This document shows, in pieces, positions 7,888 to 14,182 of a DNA stretch of 15,117 nucleotides. A program made the translations under genes and the position numbers. Numbering within the stretch: position 1 is the first letter of the stretch; the number at the start of each line of letters is the position of its first letter. A model generated the notes under the pieces. That model saw only the letters and a program-made list of their open reading frames with translations, made no database searches and was not told where the DNA came from. This stretch comes from an uncultured Collinsella sp. (GTDB lineage: Bacteria > Actinomycetota > Coriobacteriia > Coriobacteriales > Coriobacteriaceae), in contig CATZEP010000023.1 in assembly GCA_958418185.1 (NCBI GenBank), positions 1 to 15,117 of the forward strand, read 5' to 3'.

Positions 7888-8208
7888 ATGGAGGCACAGA
7901 TGAAGCGCGGCTTCCTGGAGGCCTGCGTGCTCGCGGCCATCTCCGGCGAGGAGTCCTACGGCTACCAGATCGTGAAGGACGTACCGGCGAGCATGGGGCT
8001 CACGGAGTCGACGCTCTACCCGCTACTCAAGCGCCTGGAGAAGGCCGGGTGCATCACGGCGCGCTCTGCCGAGCACAACGGGCGGCTGCGCCGGTACTAC
8101 CGCATCACGGACGACGGGCGAGCGCGCATCGAGGAGTTCCTGGCCGAGTGGCCGTCCGTACGGGAGATTTACGCATACGTTGAGGGGGCGCACCATGACG
8201 CGCGATGA
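7888..8208 (+). CDS. PadR-family transcriptional regulator
   Basis: 106 aa, the usual size of the short PadR subfamily. The ATG at 7888 has AGGAGG (7875-7880) seven bases upstream, which makes it better than the in-frame ATG at 7867. The winged-helix signature is complete: MKRGFLEACVLAAIS, ESYGYQIVKD, LTESTLYPLLKRLEKAGCI, then the wing GRLRRYYRITDDGRARIEEF. PadR proteins of this type are dimeric repressors, often responding to envelope stress, drugs or phenolics. The gene overlaps the next (DUF1700) by 14 bp; the pairing PadR-DUF1700 is a well-known module in which the regulator controls the membrane protein. A strong promoter lies directly upstream. Confidence 0.93.
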   Translation: MEAQMKRGFLEACVLAAISGEESYGYQIVKDVPASMGLTESTLYPLLKRLEKAGCITARSAEHNGRLRRYYRITDDGRARIEEFLAEWPSVREIYAYVEGAHHDAR

Positions 8209-8818
8209 GTTTCTGGGCCGGTTGGGCGAGCTGCTCGCCTGCCTGCCGGCCGAGCAGGTGGAGGAGACCAAGGCGTTCTATGCGGAGGCCATCGCTGACC
8301 GCATGGAGGACGGTATGAGCGAGGAGGAGGCCGTGGCCGCCATGGGCACACCTGGCGAGGTGGCGGAGGCCACGCTCGACGACCTGCCCGCCGTGCCGCG
8401 CGCGATCGCGAGGACGCGCCGGCGCAGCACCACGCTGCTGTGGGTGCTGACCATCGTGGGCTCCCCGGTGTGGGTGCCGCTGCTCGCCGCCTTCGCCGCC
8501 GTGGCCGTCACGGTCTATATCTGCATCTGGCTGCTGGCACTCTGCGTGTGGATCGTCGCGGCGGCACTCGGGGGCGGGGGCGTAGTTGAGCTCCTGCTTG
8601 CCGTAAGCGGCGTCACCATCGGCCACTTCCCGTACGCCCTCGCCTCGGCGGGCGTGGGGCTCGGCCTCGTCGGCGTGGCGCTCTTCGTTGGTGCTGGCGC
8701 TTGGGCCGCCTCAAAACAAATTGCGCGCCTTTCGGCGCTCTGGGCGAGGAAGGCCGCCTCGCCCTTCTGGAAGGGCAAGGGCGAGAAGGGCGGCGCTGCC
8801 GCGCATCTCGCGGCGTAG
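8195..8818 (+). CDS. DUF1700 (HAAS-domain) membrane protein
   Basis: 207 aa; the ATG at 8195 lies within the end of padR, preceded by a GAGGGGG. Residues 1-65 are the helical HAAS-type domain of DUF1700 proteins: MTRDEFLGRLGELLACLP, EETKAFYAEAIADRMEDG, MSEEEAVAAMGTPGEVAEA. Residues about 79-123 and 130-172 are strongly hydrophobic, giving three or four membrane segments, and the tail is Lys/Gly-rich. In characterised relatives the cytoplasmic helical domain pairs with PadR regulators in membrane-linked signalling. Translation is probably coupled to padR. The biochemical role of the membrane part is not established. Confidence 0.88.
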   Translation: MTRDEFLGRLGELLACLPAEQVEETKAFYAEAIADRMEDGMSEEEAVAAMGTPGEVAEATLDDLPAVPRAIARTRRRSTTLLWVLTIVGSPVWVPLLAAFAAVAVTVYICIWLLALCVWIVAAALGGGGVVELLLAVSGVTIGHFPYALASAGVGLGLVGVALFVGAGAWAASKQIARLSALWARKAASPFWKGKGEKGGAAAHLAA

Positions 8819-8833
8819 AAAGGAGTGAGTACC

Positions 8834-9088
8834 ATGACCAGCGCGAAGAAGATCTACCTCGCCGTGGCGGGCGGGCTCGTTGCCGCGGGTGTTGTCCTCG
8901 CGGGCATTGGCTTTATCGCTTCGGGCTTCGACCCGGCCGTGTTCACAACCCACATCGACACGCGCGACAGCACCATCGTGCTCGGCGGCGTCGAGGTGGA
9001 CGACCCGATGGGCCTCCCCCTCATCGAGCAGCTCGCCAATCTGGGCGAGATCGACACCTCCGGCGTCGCGGATCCCGCCGCGCCCTAG
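8834..9088 (+). CDS. Small membrane-anchored protein, possibly a shortened DUF4097-type partner
   Basis: 84 aa; the ATG at 8834 has GAAAGGAG (8818-8825) eight bases upstream. Residues 4-32 are a single N-terminal hydrophobic segment (KKIYLAVAGGLVAAGVVLAG), followed by a short exported-looking part with DTRDSTIVLGGVEVDDP and LIEQLANLGEIDTS. It ends early at a TAG after ADPAAP. PadR-DUF1700 operons often carry a third gene for an anchored beta-sheet protein of the DUF4097 (adhesin-like) family, which is several times longer. This may be such a protein reduced to its anchor and first strands, or a naturally short one. Confidence 0.7.
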   Translation: MTSAKKIYLAVAGGLVAAGVVLAGIGFIASGFDPAVFTTHIDTRDSTIVLGGVEVDDPMGLPLIEQLANLGEIDTSGVADPAAP

Positions 9089-9248
9089 GCGCAGCGAGCC
9101 CGGGCGCTCTGCCCGCCAAGCTGCGTAAGCCGGCGAAACCCGAACCTCAACCTCTGCGCAACTGGCCCCAAGCCTGCGCCGATTCGCTCTCGGCGCCGCG
9201 CGGGGGCCCGTGACGCATGCCCAAAAGGTATGAGGAGAAAGGAACGCG
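9089..9248 (+). other. 160-bp gap inside the PadR operon, possible coding remnant
   Basis: Another frame reads on past the stop of the 84-aa gene, with GAASPGALPAKLRKPAKPEP and then NWPQACADSLSAPRGGP, ending at a TGA near 9213. The Pro/Lys-rich composition would suit a linker but has no start of its own. It may be the decayed continuation of the third gene. The end of the gap carries AGGAGAAAGGA, the ribosome site of the next short ORF. Confidence 0.35.
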
Positions 9249-9446
9249 ATGACGACAACCACGCCCTTCCGCCTTCATGGGGCCACGCAGGACCGGAAGC
9301 GACTGGGCCGTGCGGTGGGGCTGTGCTTGGATTGGCTACACTGATATGGACAGTTCCGTGAGGGGCGCGAGAGACGGGACTCTGGGGAGATCTTCGAGGA
9401 GGAGTGTCTCGACTGGAAGCGCGGGTTCAGTGGAGCAGGAACCTAA
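9249..9446 (+). pseudogene. Short ORF interrupted by an in-frame TGA
   Basis: The ATG at 9249 has an excellent ribosome site (AGGAGAAAGGA just upstream). It reads MTTTTPFRLHGATQDRKRLG, then RAVGLCLDWLH, and meets a TGA at 9342-9344. The same frame continues without further stops: YGQFREGRERRDSGEIFEEE, CLDWKRGFSGAGT, TAA at 9444. The second half is protein-like (alternating charges, LDW repeated in both halves). The simplest reading is a 65-residue protein broken by one nonsense mutation, for example from TGG or CGA. A 31-aa product or a readthrough product is also possible. No selenocysteine-type structure is obvious after the TGA. Family unknown. Confidence 0.5.
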
Positions 9447-9468
9447 TCTCTATCTCTCCTGCTTTTTT
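9434..9468 (+). terminator. Intrinsic terminator of the PadR operon
   Basis: AGCAGGA (9434-9440) pairs with TCCTGCT (9457-9463) around a 16-nt loop and runs into six T residues (9463-9468). The stop codon of the short ORF at 9444 lies in the loop, so the terminator overlaps the end of that ORF and marks it as the last gene of the operon. Confidence 0.8.
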
Positions 9469-9500
9469 GATTTGTTGAGAAGCCGGCATTTGGGGGCATT

Positions 9501-10184
9501 TTGGATAGCGAACAGTTCAAACAAGAAGCTGAGAAAATAGAACAAAGCCTGAGTGCCTTGAGAGTCGCCGAGCGCAATGCAGTGATTCCCTTCATGAACG
9601 GCGACTTTACCCAATGGGATCTATATCTGGCATCCTCCTCTGAGTATGCGATGAGACTGATAGACGGATTCATCTCCATGCTCGAGTCGAGGAATCTTGT
9701 TTGCGTCGCCCAGCTTCTCCGCGCACAGGTTGGAGTCTGCCTGCGGACATTCGCATTATTCGCCGCCGAAGACCAGGATGACTTTCTCAAGCAGGTGTTT
9801 CAAGGTGTGCCTGTGAACAAGCTGAAAGATTTCTCGGGTGAGAAGATGTCCGATGGAAGACTTCAAGACTTACTCGAGAAGTTCGATCCAAAGGTAAAAG
9901 ATGTATACAAGGTGACGTCTGGATTCGTCCACTTCTCCATTGATGTTCTGCCGAGCATGGGTGTGCCTGGGGAGGGCTATGAGGTCGAGTTTAATTTTGG
10001 AGCCGAGCCCAACGAGAGAAACAATGCGCCTCTCGTGGAATGCGGCAAGGCGTTCTGCCACTATGTCGACCTGCATCTCCAGATGCTCCATAAGGTGATT
10101 GCTTCGGATGAATGGTATGCCGATCGATTCCGTATCGATTCCGATGGTCCTGCAGACGAGGCCTCGAAAAGCGAGAAGGTGTAG
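9501..10184 (+). CDS. Uncharacterised helical protein, orphan gene
   Basis: 227 aa from a TTG at 9501, with GGGGG five bases ahead; the first ATG in frame is 31 codons later (9594) and has no better site. The protein is mostly helical and cytoplasmic: EAEKIEQSLSALRVAERNAV, LRAQVGVCLRTFALFAAEDQ, KDVYKVTSGFVHFSIDVLPS, then AFCHYVDLHLQMLHKVIA. The SGFVHFS segment with a conserved-looking His after a helix recalls HEPN-like or abortive-infection-type helical bundles, but the expected Arg of the RX4-6H motif is not in place, so this is only a guess. It lies 33 bp after the PadR operon terminator, so it needs its own promoter, none of which is clear. Its codons are visibly less GC-rich than the neighbours', which fits acquisition. 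Confidence 0.75.
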   Translation: MDSEQFKQEAEKIEQSLSALRVAERNAVIPFMNGDFTQWDLYLASSSEYAMRLIDGFISMLESRNLVCVAQLLRAQVGVCLRTFALFAAEDQDDFLKQVFQGVPVNKLKDFSGEKMSDGRLQDLLEKFDPKVKDVYKVTSGFVHFSIDVLPSMGVPGEGYEVEFNFGAEPNERNNAPLVECGKAFCHYVDLHLQMLHKVIASDEWYADRFRIDSDGPADEASKSEKV

Positions 10185-10308
10185 GTCGAACGCATTGACG
10201 CTGCCTTGACAGCATCCCGATATGATAACGAATGGGAGGTTCCCTGCGAAATGTGCGCCTCTGTATATTCTCGCTAGGACGCCCTCGACCGATAAGGCAT
10301 CGTTGAGT
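10185..10308. other. Gene-free stretch after the orphan gene
   Basis: No terminator hairpin, ribosome site with a credible ORF, or RNA gene is visible here. A TTGACA at 10206 has no correctly spaced -10. The stretch ends at the paired direct repeat at 10303. Confidence 0.4.
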
Positions 10309-10322
10309 TCAATTTGAGTTCA
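10303..10322. repeat. Tandem 9-bp direct repeat TTGAGTTCA
   Basis: TTGAGTTCA occurs at 10303-10311 and again at 10314-10322, an 11-bp period that puts both copies on the same face of the helix. The inverse TTGAACTC appears at 10447-10454. It lies at the 3' edge of the decayed ATPase gene. Confidence 0.5.
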
Positions 10323-10712
10323 GCTCGGGTGCCTGAAATCGCCCAACTCTGATAAAAGGGGAGACGACGGTACACCACGTAGACGAGAGGCTATGGAAGT
10401 GCACGATTTGATTATATTGGCGCGCTAAACCGCCCCGCTGCCCAACTTGAACTCCGCTCACGCGTGTATGGGGCTGCGAGAGGTAACGGCCTGCGGCCTC
10501 CTTTGTGTGCTCGATGATATCTTCGAGCATGCCGGGCATGGCGGAGACATTCGCTGCAATCCAGCCGTGTTCAAGCGCCGTTTCGGATAGGAGCGAGAGG
10601 GGGCTGTCTTGCCCGTTTCCCTTGCACCCGTAAAGATGGTTGACAGTTTGGGGTCTCCCGGGTCTTTAGCTTTTACCGTGCTAGATGCCTCATGGAAACT
10701 GTTGGACTTTAA
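10309..10712 (-). pseudogene. Decayed AAA-type ATP-binding protein
   Basis: Read on the minus strand, one frame (10712 to about 10600) gives KAKDPGDPKLSTIFTGARET followed by GKT, a Walker A motif of the form GxxxxGKT. It then shifts to a second frame with LSLLSETALEHGWIAANVSA, MPGMLEDIIEHTKEAAGRYL and RVSGVQVGQRGG. These match, by recall, the N-terminal part of a family of AAA ATPases common in Coriobacteriia (P-loop, then GW.AA.VS..PGML...). The frames join if one C is restored in the five-C run (G5 at 10599-10603 on the plus strand). The region before the P-loop is cut short, and the Walker B and later parts are missing. It is a truncated and frameshifted remnant. Confidence 0.65.
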
Positions 10713-11210
10713 TCAGACAGACCCAGCATGTCGTTTTCCTCCATGAGGACATCGGCTAAAACCGCAACACCTATGCTTGTTTAAGCAAACTTCCTGATAG
10801 TCGTGGAGCTGCTGTAGCCCGACATGCAGGACATCGCTCGGCTTAAACACCGGATGCCGCATCCGCGAAACGAGTTGCGGTGCACCCTGTTCCAAAAGGT
10901 TGCCAAGTACCATGGCGTGAGCGTTGGGGTAGCCATCATTCAGCGTGGATACATCCGGATGCGCATAGATCCAGACGATTCCAACGTTCTCGTATTTCCC
11001 GTGCAGGTAATCGAAGAGGGCAAGCGACGCCATACAGTTGCCGCCGACGGTCACGACTCTGCCGGGGTTTTCTGCCGTAAGCTTCCTCTGCGCATCCTGA
11101 ATTCCCGCCAGGACTTCGTCCTCGGCGCAGATGCGAACTGCCTCCCATTTCTCATGTCCAAGTTTTGGGACGCGTTTCGCAATGCCGAGTGGGACCCCTG
11201 GACAGTCGGA
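10713..11210 (-). pseudogene. Decayed arginase/ureohydrolase-family gene
   Basis: The minus-strand frame starts directly after the stop of the histidine kinase and reads VPLGIAKRVPKLGHEKWEAV, AQRKLTAENPGRVVTVGGNC, NVGIVWIYAHPDVSTLNDGY, NAHAMVLGNLL and SDVLHVGLQQLHDYQE. This is the arginase fold: GGNC is the first metal-site loop in this subgroup, and WIDAHPD is the second. Here the first Asp of the metal-binding DAH is replaced by Tyr (codon TAT at 10967-10965), which should abolish binding of the metal pair. The true N-terminus is missing and the C-terminal third, including the later metal-binding Asp pair, is replaced by an unrelated tail ending at 10713. Near the end another frame reads GVAVLADVLMEENDMLGLSD to a stop, perhaps from a different gene. 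Confidence 0.7.
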
Positions 11211-12350
11211 TCACGTGGTGGCCCCCTTTGAGAGGGTCACGAGCATGGTGGTCCCGTTCTCGGAACTTGCTTCGACCTCTACCGTGCCGCCGTGTAGGGC
11301 TGCAATCTCCCAAACAAGCGCTAGCCCGAGTCCTGCGCCGCCGTATGCCCTGCTGCGGGATTTATCTAGACGAAAGAACGGCTGGAAGATGCTCTCTCGG
11401 TACTGTTTGGGTATTCCCGGGCCCTCATCTTTGACTCGCAGGAGCACGTGGCTGTCGCTGTCGCTGATGGAGACGTTGACAGTCGAGCCGGGGCGGCTGT
11501 AACGGATGGCGTTTTCGACCAGATTGAACACCAGCCGATAGAGGAGCGTATCACTTCCGATTGTCAAAGCGTCTCCAGCACAATTGAGGGCTATGCCCTT
11601 ATTTTCGGCAAGTGGCGCAAGGTCGGTGAGGACCTCTTCGGACAAGGGACCGAGTTCAACATCGTCCTCGCAAGGAACGCTGCGGAGCTCACTCATCTCG
11701 AGTAATACCTTGGTCATTCGAGACATGCGCTCGGTTTGTTCTTGTAGCAGGCCGAGCAGCTCGGCTGTTTCGGGTTGCAAACCGGAGTGCTCGGAGATGA
11801 ATAGTTCAATCTGTGCTTGCATAAGGGCGAGCGGGGTGCGCAGCTCGTGTGCGGCGTTGCCGGTAAACTGACGCTGTGCAGAGAACCCTTCGCCAAGACG
11901 GGCGATCATGTCGTTGAAAGAGGCGCTGCATCGCTGTAGCTCGGTGGGCACATCTTCACTGAGTCCGATTTCGCTTAGGTTGTCAGGCCGCACACGCTCA
12001 ACCTGGGCTGCAAAAGCCCGTAGCGGTTTGAGTGCACGGCCGCTCGCAAAGTATGCCAGCGCGCCGCCAAGGAGTGTGACTCCAGCCGTGATGTACCAGG
12101 TTGTCGTGCCAAAAGACTCCTGTGCGTCGTTTACGACGATCGTGACCTTGTCATCGGGGGTCGCTTTCGTTGGGTCGAACGCCTGGGGCGAATTTTCGCC
12201 GGTTGCGTTAAAGGCCGAGATGTTACTGCCGATGGCATCCATGTAGCGCATGCCCGTATAGCCGACCAGGCAGTTCGTCAGCACGCATGCCGCACACGTG
12301 AGCAGTGCCGTCATAATCGTTATGCGCCATTGCAGGGAAAGCCTTTTCAT
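11211..12350 (-). CDS. Sensor histidine kinase (two-component system)
   Basis: 379 aa. Two membrane segments (about 11-33 and 84-103) flank a short extracytoplasmic loop of about 50 residues, followed by a HAMP-like linker (GRALKPLRAFAAQVERV). The HisKA phosphoacceptor box is AAHELRTPLA with His168. The HATPase_c domain has an N box NLVENAIRYS (Asn276, Asn280), a G1 box DEGPGI (308-313), an F region FQPFFRLDKSRS and a G2 box GGAGLGLAL (337-345), all intact. The ATG overlaps the stop of the response regulator by 4 bp (ATGA), so translation is coupled. The loop is too small for a large ligand-binding fold, so it may sense the membrane, redox state or a partner protein. A decayed gene follows its stop codon with no terminator. 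Confidence 0.95.
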   Translation of the reverse strand: MKRLSLQWRITIMTALLTCAACVLTNCLVGYTGMRYMDAIGSNISAFNATGENSPQAFDPTKATPDDKVTIVVNDAQESFGTTTWYITAGVTLLGGALAYFASGRALKPLRAFAAQVERVRPDNLSEIGLSEDVPTELQRCSASFNDMIARLGEGFSAQRQFTGNAAHELRTPLALMQAQIELFISEHSGLQPETAELLGLLQEQTERMSRMTKVLLEMSELRSVPCEDDVELGPLSEEVLTDLAPLAENKGIALNCAGDALTIGSDTLLYRLVFNLVENAIRYSRPGSTVNVSISDSDSHVLLRVKDEGPGIPKQYRESIFQPFFRLDKSRSRAYGGAGLGLALVWEIAALHGGTVEVEASSENGTTMLVTLSKGATT

Positions 12351-13021
12351 TCGCTATCCTCCATAACGTAGCCCTCTCCAATCCGATTGCGAATTGGGTC
12401 GTATCCCAAAGCGCTGCGCAACTTTTTTCGGAGCGACGAAATATGAACGCGGGTTGCGTTGCTAAAGCTGTTCACGCTGCTATCCCAAACGTGCTCGATA
12501 AGCTCCTCTTGACTTACCGGGCGCCCCTGATTAAGCATCAGGTATTCCAAGATTCCCGTTTCCTTGCGCGTAAGAGATAAAGCCTCGCTGTTCACGGAAG
12601 CGATGCGCGCCTTGGTGTCAAAGCGGAGCTTTCCGCAGGTTAAAACTATGTCGCTTTGTGTAAAGCGTCTGAGGGTAAGGCTGCGAATCCTTGCCGCAAG
12701 CTCGTCCAGATGAAACGGCTTGGTGAGGTAATCGTTGGCGCCGGCATCGAGTCCGGCGACCTTATCGGATACTTCGCCGCGCGCGGACAGAATCAGCACC
12801 TTGGTCTCGCAGTCGGTTTTCCTAAGTTCCCTGAGCACGGTCATGCCATCGATACGGGGAAGGTTGAGGTCGAGTACCACGAGGTCGAAGGCCTCAACAT
12901 TCAGTAGGTCGAGCGCCTCCTGTCCGTCGTGACAGCAGTCGACGCTGTACGCCAAGTTTCGCAAGCTGCGCGCGATTGCGTCACACAGCGCCCGCTCGTC
13001 CTCGACGATCAAAATTCGCAT
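12347..13021 (-). CDS. OmpR/PhoB-family response regulator
   Basis: 224 aa. The ATG at 13021 has AAGGAG seven bases upstream. The receiver domain (1-115) has the acidic pair E7/D8, phosphoacceptor Asp51 in VVLDLNLP, Ser79 and Lys101 in TKPF, all as expected for a functional switch. The C-terminal part (about 125-224) is a winged helix: LSLTRKETGILEYLMLNQGR, VSQEELIEHVWD, NATRVHISSLRKKLRSALG and IRNRIGEGYVM. It should be phosphorylated by the kinase encoded right after it and bind direct repeats near promoters. It is divergent from the CxxC/ferredoxin/TlpA operon with only 90 bp between the two start codons, which makes that operon its most likely target. Confidence 0.95.
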   Translation of the reverse strand: MRILIVEDERALCDAIARSLRNLAYSVDCCHDGQEALDLLNVEAFDLVVLDLNLPRIDGMTVLRELRKTDCETKVLILSARGEVSDKVAGLDAGANDYLTKPFHLDELAARIRSLTLRRFTQSDIVLTCGKLRFDTKARIASVNSEALSLTRKETGILEYLMLNQGRPVSQEELIEHVWDSSVNSFSNATRVHISSLRKKLRSALGYDPIRNRIGEGYVMEDSE

Positions 13022-13111
13022 AACAGTCTCCTTGCATATTCCAAATCGCGCTTAACACGGATTTTATAGCCGATATGGTCCAATGGCCGCGTAACGAAAG
13101 GAGTGGTCAGG
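13022..13111. promoter_or_regulatory. Divergent promoter region between regulator and redox operon
   Basis: This 90-bp stretch must hold promoters for both directions. Rightward, TTAACA (13052-13057) and TATGGT (13074-13079) have a 16-bp spacer. Leftward, TATAAA (13068-13063 on the minus strand) could be a -10 but has no clear -35. No obvious pair of direct repeats for the response regulator was seen. Ribosome sites are AAGGAG leftward and AAAGGAG (13097-13103) rightward. Confidence 0.35.
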
Positions 13112-13258
13112 TTGTTCAAAGCGGTAAAACCGGTGGTACAGGTCGCTTTGTTGATCGTCGGAATTGCCATGGTGTGCTTTGGCGTTATGCGTGGCGAGGC
13201 GGATGCCGTGCTGGCCAAAGCGATTAGGCTGTGCTTGGAGTGTATCGGAATTGGATAA
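13112..13258 (+). CDS. CD1871A-family small CxxC membrane protein
   Basis: 48 aa, starting at a TTG at 13112 with AAAGGAG eight bases upstream. One membrane segment (about 8-25, QVALLIVGIAMVCFGVMRGE) is followed by a short helix and the C-terminal motif CLECIGIG with Cys41 and Cys44. Size, single helix, RGE after the helix and the C-terminal CLECIG signature are those of the CD1871A family, which I recall next to 4Fe-4S proteins and thioredoxin-like proteins in anaerobic Gram-positives. The CxxC is likely redox-active at the membrane face and could pass electrons between the ferredoxin protein and the lipoprotein encoded next. The stop overlaps the start of the next gene, so the two are coupled. 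Small size and TTG start make it easy to miss. Confidence 0.85.
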   Translation: MFKAVKPVVQVALLIVGIAMVCFGVMRGEADAVLAKAIRLCLECIGIG

Positions 13259-14153
13259 AAGAGAAAACACTGCGTCGCATGTTTTGGCTCGATTTCGCGG
13301 ATTCATTCAGGCGGCGGCGACGCTCGTCACCAACATTCACCTGCCGAACTTTGCCAAAGGCGGTATCTATCAGGGCGCGGGAAAAACAGTCTGCGTACCT
13401 GGACTTAATTGCTATTCGTGCCCCGCGGCATCGGGTGCGTGCCCCATCGGGTCGTTCCAGTCGGTAGTAGGTTCATCCAAGTTCAACTTTTCTTATTACG
13501 TTACCGGTACGCTCATTTTGCTCGGCGTGCTGCTGGGACGCTTTGTATGCGGCTTTCTGTGCCCGTTTGGCTGGCTGCAGGAGCTGCTTCACAAGATTCC
13601 CGGCAAAAAGTTCCCCACGAAAAAGCTCAAGCCGCTCACGTACATCAAGTACGTCGTGCTGCTGTTTGCTGTGGTAGTGCTGCCTGTGCTGGTGGTCAAC
13701 GATGTGGGGATGGGCGACCCGTTCTTTTGCAAGTATATCTGTCCGCAGGGCGTGCTCGAGGGCGCCATTCCGCTGTCAATCACTAATGCGGGCATCCGAT
13801 CTGCGCTGGGACAGCTCTTTACCTGGAAACTTTTCGTTCTCATTGCCGTGGTAGTGCTGAGCGTTTTGTTCTATCGCCCCTTCTGCAAATGGATTTGCCC
13901 GCTCGGCGCATTCTATGCGCTCATGAATAAGGTGTCCTTGTTGGGGATTCAGGTCGACGCGTGCAAATGCGTCTCGTGCGGCAAGTGTTCAAGGGTTTGT
14001 CAGATGGACGTTGATGTGGTCCGCGCGCCCAATCATGCCGAATGTATCCGGTGCGGAAAGTGCATCGGGGCCTGCCCCGTCGATGCCATCAGCTATCGCT
14101 ATGGCCTGGATGTGTCGGCGGAAAAGCTTCCCTTGACCGCCGATAAAAAGTAA
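13251..14153 (+). CDS. NapH-like polyferredoxin membrane protein (4Fe-4S binding)
   Basis: 300 aa from the TTG at 13251, which overlaps the stop of the CxxC gene and has GGAG ten bases upstream; a longer open frame to 13164 would run through that gene. The protein has about four membrane segments (roughly 81-99, 131-150, 190-207 and a short N-terminal one). It carries cysteine motifs of the Fer4_5/NapH type: CYSCPAASGACPIG (54-67), CGFLCPFG (100-107), CKYICPQG (160-167) and CKWICPLG (212-219). The C-terminal domain has two classic 4Fe-4S motifs, CVSCGKCSRVC (240-250) and CIRCGKCIGACP (265-276). Such proteins carry electrons across the membrane from cytoplasmic ferredoxins. Being between a CxxC protein and a TlpA-like lipoprotein, it most likely feeds an extracytoplasmic dithiol. 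Confidence 0.92.
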   Translation: MDKRENTASHVLARFRGFIQAAATLVTNIHLPNFAKGGIYQGAGKTVCVPGLNCYSCPAASGACPIGSFQSVVGSSKFNFSYYVTGTLILLGVLLGRFVCGFLCPFGWLQELLHKIPGKKFPTKKLKPLTYIKYVVLLFAVVVLPVLVVNDVGMGDPFFCKYICPQGVLEGAIPLSITNAGIRSALGQLFTWKLFVLIAVVVLSVLFYRPFCKWICPLGAFYALMNKVSLLGIQVDACKCVSCGKCSRVCQMDVDVVRAPNHAECIRCGKCIGACPVDAISYRYGLDVSAEKLPLTADKK

Positions 14154-14182
14154 ACAAGCTTCGACAAAACGGAGGAATGACC

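Noticed and set aside
9342..9344. Selenocysteine at the in-frame TGA
   Set aside because: No clear stem-loop with the right spacing after the TGA, and the neighbouring residues do not look like a redox motif.
10206..10221. TTGACA with TATGAT as a promoter
   Set aside because: The spacer is only 9 bp, far too short for a working -35/-10 pair.
11165..12246. Plus-strand open frames opposite the histidine kinase
   Set aside because: They are shadows of a gene with every kinase motif intact.
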